The notes below the pieces were generated by a model. That model was given only the letters and a program-made list of their open reading frames with translations. It was not told the origin of the DNA and made no database searches. The translations under genes and the position numbers were made by a program. Shown here one piece after another: positions 9,496 to 15,998 of a stretch of 53,711 nt of DNA (the first letter of the stretch is position 1; the number at the start of each line of letters is the position of its first letter). This DNA comes from Polyangium aurulentum (GTDB taxonomy: Bacteria > Myxococcota_A > Polyangia > Polyangiales > Polyangiaceae): assembly GCA_945875545.1 (NCBI GenBank), contig CAMCKZ010000011.1:1-53711 (forward strand), in the 5' to 3' direction.

Positions 9496-9651
9496 TCACG
9501 CGTTCTTCGCGACGAGCCGACGGACCGGGGCCTTGCCCGAGAGGAGATGCAGCATTTCCACGACAAAAAGACCGACCAACGAGGCAAATACCCCGCCGAA
9601 AAGGGTGAGCGTGCCAACGTGACCAAGGGTGCTGAAGATATTGTCGAACAT
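9496..9651 (-). CDS. 51-aa single-pass membrane miniprotein
   Basis: Starts at ATG 9651 with an excellent Shine-Dalgarno (GAGGAG, 6 nt upstream). The protein has one hydrophobic segment (about residues 9-30, TLTLFGGVFASLVGLFVVEM) and a basic C-terminus (VRRLVAKNA), so it should insert with the tail inside the cell. No known family recognised. The strong ribosome site and a TTGACA box upstream argue that it is translated. Confidence 0.55.
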   Translation of the reverse strand: MFDNIFSTLGHVGTLTLFGGVFASLVGLFVVEMLHLLSGKAPVRRLVAKNA

Positions 9652-9964
9652 GGTGGTCTCCTCGTGAATGGCCAAAACAATCTGGTCGTACAGAATGTTG
9701 CCACATGCTGCTCCCATGTCAACGGACGATCGGCCAGTTTTGTGTTAAGATGTTGATAATGCAGAGGATCTTTTTTTTGCCTGGCCGGTTTCGATGCGTC
9801 GATTGCCGCGGCCCGGCGTCGCTTTCCTTGTGGTCGCCTATTCGGGTGACGCGACAGTCGGCTATTTTCTTGCAAGATTCACCTTGTTCGCAGCGTCCAA
9901 GTTTGTGAATCGTATCGCGGCGCGCACCGCTGCCTCCACCCCATCACTCGTTAGGAAACTCCTC
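9652..9964. other. intergenic region between divergent small genes
   Basis: 313 bp between the start of the 51-aa ORF and the LPP20-like lipoprotein. It holds the candidate minus-strand promoter, a T-rich patch near 9770-9780, and no ORF I can support. The open frame running through it upstream of the lipoprotein has no signal-peptide logic and is treated as non-coding. Confidence 0.5.
9694..9722 (-). promoter_or_regulatory. possible sigma-70 promoter of the 51-aa ORF
   Basis: On the minus strand a perfect TTGACA (9717-9722) stands 17 nt before AACATT, a poor -10. Only the -35 is good, so this is tentative. Confidence 0.3.
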
Positions 9965-10582
9965 ATGCTCCGGTCTATCGTCCGTTCCGCCGCCATCTCA
10001 ATCGCTCTCTCCATCGGTGTCGTCGCCTGCGGCGGTGGCAATCCAGCGCAGGCCCCAGCTCCTTCGGGCAACGCCGCGATGGACGACTTCAACGCGGCCC
10101 CCACGTGGGTTCGTCAGTCGTGCAAATCTTACTGGGGCGACGCCGGCAAGGGCCGCATTTGCGCCGTGGGCTCCATGGGCGGGTCGGGCAACATCGGGCT
10201 CCTTCGCAGCGGCGCGACGGGCCGCGCACGCACCGAAATCGCGCGGTCGCTCCAGACCAAGGTCACAGCCTTGCTTAAGGATTACCAGCGCACCGTGACC
10301 GGCGGCGAGAACTTCGGCACGGCGGCCGCCGACGAACAACTCGTGCAGGATACATCGAAGCAGCTGACCGACACGACCCTCTCCGGGACGGAGCAAGTTG
10401 ACTCGTGGGTCGGCCCAAAGAGCGGCACCATGTACGTTCTTGTGCAGCTCAATACCGAGGCATTTTCCGATGCAATAGGCAAGATGAAGAACCTCGATGC
10501 GAAGACCCGCGAGTACGTCGTGAAGAATTCTCAGAAGGCCTTCGACGACTTGCAGGGCGAGCTCGACAAGGCTCGTCAGTAA
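9965..10582 (+). CDS. LPP20-like lipoprotein
   Basis: 205 aa. Lipoprotein signal: basic start MLRSIVR, a hydrophobic stretch and Cys at about residue 23 followed by GGG. The mature part begins PTWVRQSC, then KGRICAVGS and GATGRARTEIARSL, the order seen in LPP20-family lipoproteins (an N-terminal 'P.W..' strand followed by a long Ala-rich helix). The C-terminal strand GTMYVLVQLN also fits. Likely an outer-membrane or periplasmic-face lipoprotein of unknown role. I chose ATG 9965 because it gives a proper signal peptide and has AGGA upstream. A terminator follows at 10620. Confidence 0.72.
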   Translation: MLRSIVRSAAISIALSIGVVACGGGNPAQAPAPSGNAAMDDFNAAPTWVRQSCKSYWGDAGKGRICAVGSMGGSGNIGLLRSGATGRARTEIARSLQTKVTALLKDYQRTVTGGENFGTAAADEQLVQDTSKQLTDTTLSGTEQVDSWVGPKSGTMYVLVQLNTEAFSDAIGKMKNLDAKTREYVVKNSQKAFDDLQGELDKARQ

Positions 10583-10619
10583 GCACGCGCCGCGCATCTC
10601 GCCCGCACACGCACCACAG

Positions 10620-10649
10620 CAGGCGACCCTTTCCGGGGTCGTCTGTTTT
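10620..10649 (+). terminator. Rho-independent terminator after the LPP20-like gene
   Basis: A 10-bp stem (CAGGCGACCC with GGGTCGTCTG, one G-T pair), 6-nt loop and TTTT, 37 bp beyond the stop codon. Confidence 0.8.
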
Positions 10650-10702
10650 GTCATTTCTGCCTCCAGTGCGCTAAGAAGAACGCGCGAAAGCAAGCGAGAA
10701 CC

Positions 10703-11371
10703 ATGGCACCGCGCACCCGTTACAAGAAGAGCGAAGCAAGCCGTGAGCACGTGCTCCAAGCCGCCATTGATACGCTGGCTGCGAAGGGCTACGCGCGCAC
10801 GAGCGTCGGCGATATTGCGGAGCGGGCGGCCATGAGCAAGGGGTCGGTCCACTACCACTTCGAGTCGAAAGAAGACCTCGTCACCCACGTGCTGCACACG
10901 TGCCTTGCGCGCATTGGCCGGCCTGTGCGTCTTGCCTGGGAAGAGCCTGGTGGATCGTCGACCACGCGCATTGCGGGAGCGGTTGCGGCCTTGCGAAAAA
11001 CCCGCGACGACATGGGCCCCGAAATGCGCGTGCTCATCGATCTCATGGCCCAAGCTGTGCACGACGAATCGCTGCGCGCGCCCATCGCCGCGGCCATGAA
11101 GGCTGAACGCGAGGCGCTGCATGTGGCCCTTCAAGATTCGCTTCAGGAGCTTGGCCTCGTGCCCGTGGTGGCGCCCGATCTGATCTTGCGATTGCTCATG
11201 GCGCTGCTCGATGGCTTTGTTCTCCATCGCCTTTTCGATCCACCGACCCCCGAGGAGTCCGATGCCCTCGACGAAGCGCTCACGCATCTCGCGCGCGGGC
11301 TCTTTGCCGCCACGGCAGCCCAAAATGAGGCAGCCATGCGCACCTCAGAAGCGCCGCGGCTGCGATCTTAG
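10703..11371 (+). CDS. TetR/AcrR-family transcriptional regulator
   Basis: 222 aa. N-terminal TetR helix-turn-helix at about 17-63: AKGYARTSVGDIAERAAMS then KGSVHYHFESKEDL, matching the family's Y-F..KE.L ending. The C-terminal ligand domain is helical. Probably a repressor sensing a small hydrophobic ligand. Its target is unknown; the convergent membrane protein next door is the only close neighbour and shares its stop region, so co-regulation is not implied. Confidence 0.92.
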   Translation: MAPRTRYKKSEASREHVLQAAIDTLAAKGYARTSVGDIAERAAMSKGSVHYHFESKEDLVTHVLHTCLARIGRPVRLAWEEPGGSSTTRIAGAVAALRKTRDDMGPEMRVLIDLMAQAVHDESLRAPIAAAMKAEREALHVALQDSLQELGLVPVVAPDLILRLLMALLDGFVLHRLFDPPTPEESDALDEALTHLARGLFAATAAQNEAAMRTSEAPRLRS

Positions 11372-11991
11372 AAAAGCTTGGGAAAAAGCAGGCCGCTGCG
11401 CATTCGGTACGGCCCAAAAGCGGCGTAGCGCGAGAGCGATTTCTCTTTGCGAAGCATGTTCGGAATCCACTCGACGGCGATGACGCTTCCAAAAAAGACG
11501 AACGGCAGCCAGTGGAGCGACAGCATCGCGAAAGACAAATAGATGCAGAGTTCACCCAAATAATTCGGGTTGCGCGTGCGCGACCACAGGCCCGTTTGCA
11601 GCAGGTGCCCCTTTTTGAGTTCGAGCCACATGTGCTTTTGCATGTCGCTTGCGAAGTGCAGAAAGACGCCAAAACCGAAGAGGCTTACCGCAACGGCGAG
11701 AAGGGCGGGTGGGGCCTCTCGGTAAGACAGCGCCAATAGAACGGGCGCTGCCCAGTACGCCGAGAGACCTCCGACGAGCATCACGAAGCGGCCCGGCGTG
11801 CAGCGTTTTTCCCAGGTTTTATCGCCAAAAATGCGGCTTTTGAGCATCCACAGGACGCCGTAGGTTCCGTGAATGGCCAAGTAGATCCAGCACGTGAGAC
11901 TCGTGAGACGCCCCGTTACCGCCATGGTCGCAAGAACAAATAGGGCGGTGACGCCCTTGAAGGTATCGATGACGTGGCGTTCGCGAAGCAT
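11368..11991 (-). CDS. isoprenylcysteine methyltransferase/DUF1295-like membrane protein
   Basis: 207 aa with about five hydrophobic segments. The C-terminal part carries RTRNPNYLGEL followed by a hydrophobic helix and EWIPNMLRKEKSLSRYAAFGPYR, the pattern shared by ICMT-like methyltransferases and steroid-5-alpha-reductase C-terminal (DUF1295) proteins, where the RNPNY and late Tyr/Arg residues bind the cofactor. The exact substrate is unknown. ATG 11991 lies 32 nt after the truB stop, so the two are probably co-transcribed; an earlier in-frame start would overlap truB. Its TAA overlaps the TAG of the convergent TetR gene. Confidence 0.75.
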   Translation of the reverse strand: MLRERHVIDTFKGVTALFVLATMAVTGRLTSLTCWIYLAIHGTYGVLWMLKSRIFGDKTWEKRCTPGRFVMLVGGLSAYWAAPVLLALSYREAPPALLAVAVSLFGFGVFLHFASDMQKHMWLELKKGHLLQTGLWSRTRNPNYLGELCIYLSFAMLSLHWLPFVFFGSVIAVEWIPNMLRKEKSLSRYAAFGPYRMRSGLLFPKLF

Positions 11992-12022
11992 GCGGTCAAT
12001 CGAGCGAAGGACTCCCTCAGCG

Positions 12023-12991
12023 TCAATCGCCTTGCGACGGTGGGGCGAAAAAGCCGCGGACCACGCAGGCCAATCCGTCGCGCGCCTCGCCCACGGCCAC
12101 GAGTTTTCCGCCGTCGTCGAGCCACGCGTGGACCACCGGCTCGCGAAAATCGGGCCACGGAAACCGCTTGCCCTGCCGCGCAAAAGCGGTTTTCTCCGTG
12201 TCAAGGATTATCGTCGGAAGGGCCATTTGTGCAGCAGATTCGCAGGAAATAAGTGCCGCAAGTGCCACATCGCGGGTGAGGTCGTCGAGGGTCAAAGCGT
12301 GGCTCAACGTGAAGGGCCCGCTTTGCGAACGGCGAAGGGCCGTGAGATGCGCGACGGTACCGAGAGACGCCGCGAGATCTCGGGCGAACGCGCGGACGTA
12401 ATATCCTTTGGATACGTGAAGCGACACCGTGAGCCGCGCGTCGGCCGCTTGCACCTCCTCCAGGGTCAGTCGCTCCGTTGCCACCGCGCGGCTCTCGAGG
12501 ACGACCTCTTCGCCGCGACGTGCCCGCTCGTACGCCCGCACACCATCGACGTGAATCGCCGAAATCACCGGCGGCACTTGTTGCGTGCGGCCGCGCTCTA
12601 CCTGCAACGCCTGCTCCAAAACATCGGAAATTGCCCCGGATTCCGCCAGCCGGAGCGCGTGTTGGAGCTCGGGACCAATCGGCTCGCGCCGCCCTTCGAG
12701 GCCGTCTGCATCGCCGCTCGTGGTTTCAACACCTAGCTGCAAAGTACACGTATAAGATTTCGCGTTGGCCGTGAGCCACGGGGTGAGCTTTGTGGCCTCG
12801 CCGAGGAGCACGACGAGAACGCCCGTCGCCATCGGGTCGAGGGTGCCCGCGTGGCCGACGCTTTTCTGGCCCACCACGCGCCGCACCCGCGCGACCACAT
12901 CGTGGCTCGTGAGCCCGCGCGGCTTGTCGACAACCAAGACGCCGTGCACGTCGTTTCTCCCGGTTGCCATGGGTACGTGCGTAGTGTGCAT
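12023..12991 (-). CDS. truB: tRNA pseudouridine(55) synthase TruB
   Basis: 322 aa. Makes pseudouridine 55 in the T-loop of tRNAs. VLVVDKPRGLTSHDVV and the catalytic motif GHAGTLDPMATG (D52) are diagnostic, as is KGYYVRAFARDLA. The C-terminal about 80 residues form a PUA-like RNA-binding extension. An internal ATG at 12970 is an alternative start. Unlike many bacteria it is not beside infB, rbfA or rpsO here. Confidence 0.95.
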   Translation of the reverse strand: MHTTHVPMATGRNDVHGVLVVDKPRGLTSHDVVARVRRVVGQKSVGHAGTLDPMATGVLVVLLGEATKLTPWLTANAKSYTCTLQLGVETTSGDADGLEGRREPIGPELQHALRLAESGAISDVLEQALQVERGRTQQVPPVISAIHVDGVRAYERARRGEEVVLESRAVATERLTLEEVQAADARLTVSLHVSKGYYVRAFARDLAASLGTVAHLTALRRSQSGPFTLSHALTLDDLTRDVALAALISCESAAQMALPTIILDTEKTAFARQGKRFPWPDFREPVVHAWLDDGGKLVAVGEARDGLACVVRGFFAPPSQGD

Positions 12992-13042
12992 GCGACCAGT
13001 GCACGGGAAAAAGCAGCGCGATGTGCGCTGTTTCTCAGGGCG

Positions 13043-13070
13043 AAAAAAAAGCCCCTCCGCAAAGAGGGGC
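13043..13070 (-). terminator. Rho-independent terminator of the pilin operon
   Basis: Perfect 7-bp stem GAGGGGC/GCCCCTC with a 6-nt loop, flanked by A and T runs on both sides; read on the minus strand it ends in eight Ts, 25 bp after the second pilin's stop. Confidence 0.93.
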
Positions 13071-13094
13071 TTTTTTGGAAATACGAGCGGACGA

Positions 13095-13682
13095 CTATTC
13101 GTCGGGGTCCTTCTCTTGGATCGTTGCCTGCACCTTGGCTACGCCGTTGGTGGCGGCACCGCCCAGGGTAAAGACGCTCGGGGTGCCGTCACCGTTGAGG
13201 TCGCCGGTGGCCGTGGCCGTGAACGTTCCGCCGGCCGCCGCCACCGTGTTGTTCGTGTAGTTGTACTGGTAGGCGATGGGCGAGTCCATCGAGAACTTAA
13301 GGCATTTCCAGCCGGTCACAGCGTCGCCAGCTTGAAAGTCTGCGGTGCCGAGGGTCGAGGGAGTCCACTTTGCCGCCTTTGGCACGGCGGCTGGAACGGG
13401 GGCAAGTGCGCTGAGACAAAAGGCCTTGCTTCCGGTGACGACGGCTCCGCCGCCGGCCACGTTGACCGCGGTCGCTGCGCCGGCCATCTTTTCGGTGTCG
13501 TAGGAGATGACAGCGGCTTTGGCGATGGCACCGAGAGCGTTGCGCGCTTCGGCGGTTTTTGCGTTGGCCAGGTACTTGCGGACGCCGTTGATCGCGAGGG
13601 TTGAGAGTACGCCAATGATCGCGACGACGATCATGAGTTCGACGAGGCTGAATGCTCGATTTCCGAGTCTTCTGAGTTTCAT
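13095..13682 (-). CDS. pilA: type IV major pilin-like protein
   Basis: 195 aa. Start at ATG 13682 has GGAG 8 nt upstream and gives the short basic leader MKLRRLGNRA, cut before FSLVELMIVVAIIGVL by prepilin peptidase PilD; the conserved Glu at mature position 5 is present. Two Cys in the globular part could form a disulfide. Residues about 170-180 contain GDLNGDGTPS, a D-x-N-x-D-G loop like calcium-binding loops. Myxococcal PilA proteins are the closest pattern I know. Second of two pilins in an apparent operon with a strong terminator. The symbol pilA is a best guess; either pilin could be the major one. Confidence 0.8.
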   Translation of the reverse strand: MKLRRLGNRAFSLVELMIVVAIIGVLSTLAINGVRKYLANAKTAEARNALGAIAKAAVISYDTEKMAGAATAVNVAGGGAVVTGSKAFCLSALAPVPAAVPKAAKWTPSTLGTADFQAGDAVTGWKCLKFSMDSPIAYQYNYTNNTVAAAGGTFTATATGDLNGDGTPSVFTLGGAATNGVAKVQATIQEKDPDE

Positions 13683-13784
13683 ACTTGATGTCTCCTGTGG
13701 TTTGTGCATGACAAGGTTTGGATGGGGGGTGAACACGCGGTGAACGCGAAAAGAACGCGAAAAAGAGAATGAAGCAAAGAGCGA

Positions 13785-14369
13785 TTAATCGCGGTCGTCG
13801 AGCAGGGTCTGGTTCGTCCACGACGACGTGAGAACGAGCGCCCATTCGCCATCGCCATCGGTGTCGGCGGCGGCGGTGACGACGTACCAATCGCGTGTGA
13901 GAGTGGCACCGGCGGGCCACGCGACGTTGCCCCCAAGAGACACGGGAATGGTGTCGGCGGGAACCGCCCCAGCGAGCCCCGCGGTGGTGCTGTAGCCGTA
14001 GGACACGCTGCCGACGTTTTGCACCGCGAGGGCCGTCCACGAGGCTCCGCCCACGCATGCCGCAGGTGCCCACCCGTGTTTGGTGGAGGCCACGGGTGCC
14101 GGGCAGAGAGGGCCTTGGTTGCCCTTGTGACCGAGCGTATTCGATACGTTAAGGTAGGTGCCGAACTCGCCGCGGTACCGTTCTTGTGAAGCCGCGATCG
14201 CGGCGCACATGCTTGTGGCCTCGCTGAGGCGCGCGGTCGTCATGATTTTCCGGTAGCCGACCATCGCGAGCGTGGAGAGGATGCCCACGATGGCAATGGT
14301 GATTAGCAATTCTATGAGGCTAAAAGCTCGCTGCGCGGCCGTGCGGCCATTGAGGCACTTGAGGCCCAT
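13785..14369 (-). CDS. type IV pilin-like protein
   Basis: About 194 aa. Prepilin motif QRA-FSLIELLITIAIVGIL with Glu at +5, then a soluble domain with three Cys and a C-terminal loop DTDGDGEW resembling a calcium loop. Start is uncertain: the frame is open from 14453, but a sigma-54 promoter would start transcription near 14460, leaving almost no leader, so I prefer ATG 14369 (leader MGLKCLNGRTAAQRA). No good Shine-Dalgarno for either. Likely co-transcribed with the next pilin, 102 bp away. Confidence 0.75.
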   Translation of the reverse strand: MGLKCLNGRTAAQRAFSLIELLITIAIVGILSTLAMVGYRKIMTTARLSEATSMCAAIAASQERYRGEFGTYLNVSNTLGHKGNQGPLCPAPVASTKHGWAPAACVGGASWTALAVQNVGSVSYGYSTTAGLAGAVPADTIPVSLGGNVAWPAGATLTRDWYVVTAAADTDGDGEWALVLTSSWTNQTLLDDRD

Positions 14370-14470
14370 GAGACCGGCGCGACGGTTGACGCCGGTGCGA
14401 CCGTGGCAAGAGAACGGACGAAATCCAATTGTGCGCCTGTTCCCCATGTGCATCGCGATAGTACCGACAA

Positions 14471-14486
14471 TGCAAACGCCGTGCTA
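14471..14486 (-). promoter_or_regulatory. sigma-54 (-24/-12) promoter of the pilin operon
   Basis: Minus strand reads TAGCACGGCGTTTGCA. The consensus is TGGCACG-N4-TTGCW; all defined positions match except A for the first G of the -24 element, and spacing is exact. It lies between the PilR-like activator and the first pilin, the classic pilA arrangement. Confidence 0.8.
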
Positions 14487-14549
14487 AAAGAAAGGCACTC
14501 TTTTTTTCGACACATGGCAGCGAACGCCGCGCCAAAGTGACAAAAAATG

Positions 14550-15998
14550 TCAGTCTTGGTCGTCGCCGGGTGACCCATTTGGGCCCATGTCGTCGTCGGA
14601 GGCCTGCGCCAACCCGTGCTTCTTCAGCCGGTAGCGCATACTACGAAAGGTGACTTGTAAGAGCTTGGCGGCTTCTGTGCGATGCCCGGCAGTGCGGTCC
14701 AGCGCCTGAAGGAGGAGCCGACGTTCGAGTTCGTTCAGCACGTCGTCGAGGGCGAGGCCGGCCTCGGGAAGGGTCGATAGCGCGCCGCTGGGAAGGGCTG
14801 CCGCGCCGGCTACCGCAACGGGCAAGTCGCCGAGGCCTACGACGGGCCCGGAACCAAGAGCTACAGCCCGCTCCATGATGTTTTCTAGCTCACGTATGTT
14901 GCCAGGATAGGTGTAGCGATCGAGGGCGCGCTGGGCGTCCGGGGCGATGGCGCGCACGACGCGGCCCTGTTCGCGGGACGTTTGGTCCATGAAGTGACGG
15001 GCGAGGGGCGCGATGTCGTCCGGGCGCGATCGCAGCGGCGGCACCTCAATGCGCAGCACGTTCAGGCGGTAGTAAAGGTCTTGGCGCAAACGCCCATTCG
15101 CGACGTCTTCTTCGACGGGCCTGTTGGTGGCTGCGAGCACGCGTACGTCGATTTCGTCGTCGGTCGAGGCGCCCACCGCGCGCACCCGCTTGTCTTGGAG
15201 GACGCGCAGAAGTTTGACCTGCATGACGAGCGGAAGTTCGCCGATTTCATCGAAAAAGATGGTGCCGCCCGCGGCCTCGCGCACAAGTCCCTTGGTCTTG
15301 CTGGTGGCCCCGGTGAATGCGCCCTTTTCGTGGCCGAAGAGTTCGCTCTCCAAAAGCGCGTCGGGGATGGCCCCGCAATGCACGACGACAAACGGCGCGT
15401 TCGCGCGAGGCGAAGCTTGATGAATTGCGCGCGCCACGGCCTCTTTGCCCGTGCCACTTTCCCCGGTGACGAGGACGTTGGACCTCGCCCGAGCCACGCG
15501 CATCACGAGTTCGCGCAGTTGATTCATCTGGGCGGAATGGCCCACAAGTGTGGGAATTTGCTGCCGTTCGAGAGATGCTTGCAGCCGGATGTTGTCGAGG
15601 CGCAAGCGGCGTTTGTCTGCCGCGCGATCCACGAGGGCGCGCAGCTCGCTCGTGCGCACGGGCTTCGTCAGAAAATCGTAAGCCCCCGCCCGCATGGCCC
15701 GAATGGCTTCGTCCACCGACGCGTAGGCCGTCATGAGAAGCACCTCGGGGGCCATCGGGAGGGCCACCGCGATGCCCAGCAAGTCAAGCCCGGAACCGTC
15801 GGGCATCATGAGGTCTGTGACCAGGACATCGAAGCCATCGGGCGCCTGCCGCAAGCGCTCCGCGCCCTCCACGAACCCCGCGGCCAGGGTTGCCGCGTAG
15901 TCAGGCGATGGAAACAGCGCATGGAGCATGGTTCGCTGCCCCGCGTCGTCGTCGACGATGAGAAGGCGAACCGCAGTCCGCGCCTCGGAAATGGTCAC
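14550..15998 (-). CDS. pilR: PilR-like sigma-54-dependent response regulator
   Basis: 482 aa, complete three-domain NtrC-type activator. Receiver 11-125 with acidic pocket D16-D18, phosphoacceptor D62 (VTDLMMPDG) and K112. AAA+ domain with Walker A GESGTGKE (179-186), the sigma-54 contact loop GAFTGA (226-231), and FFDEIGELP. The C-terminal Fis-type helix-turn-helix (AGHRTEAAKLLQVTFRSMRYRL) is close in wording to PilR. It should activate the adjacent -24/-12 promoter and so the pilins. It starts with GTG overlapping the kinase gene's TGA (GTGA), so it is translated with a Ser/Thr kinase; no PilS-like histidine kinase is next to it. The symbol is inferred from context and the HTH. Confidence 0.88.
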   Translation of the reverse strand: MTISEARTAVRLLIVDDDAGQRTMLHALFPSPDYAATLAAGFVEGAERLRQAPDGFDVLVTDLMMPDGSGLDLLGIAVALPMAPEVLLMTAYASVDEAIRAMRAGAYDFLTKPVRTSELRALVDRAADKRRLRLDNIRLQASLERQQIPTLVGHSAQMNQLRELVMRVARARSNVLVTGESGTGKEAVARAIHQASPRANAPFVVVHCGAIPDALLESELFGHEKGAFTGATSKTKGLVREAAGGTIFFDEIGELPLVMQVKLLRVLQDKRVRAVGASTDDEIDVRVLAATNRPVEEDVANGRLRQDLYYRLNVLRIEVPPLRSRPDDIAPLARHFMDQTSREQGRVVRAIAPDAQRALDRYTYPGNIRELENIMERAVALGSGPVVGLGDLPVAVAGAAALPSGALSTLPEAGLALDDVLNELERRLLLQALDRTAGHRTEAAKLLQVTFRSMRYRLKKHGLAQASDDDMGPNGSPGDDQD

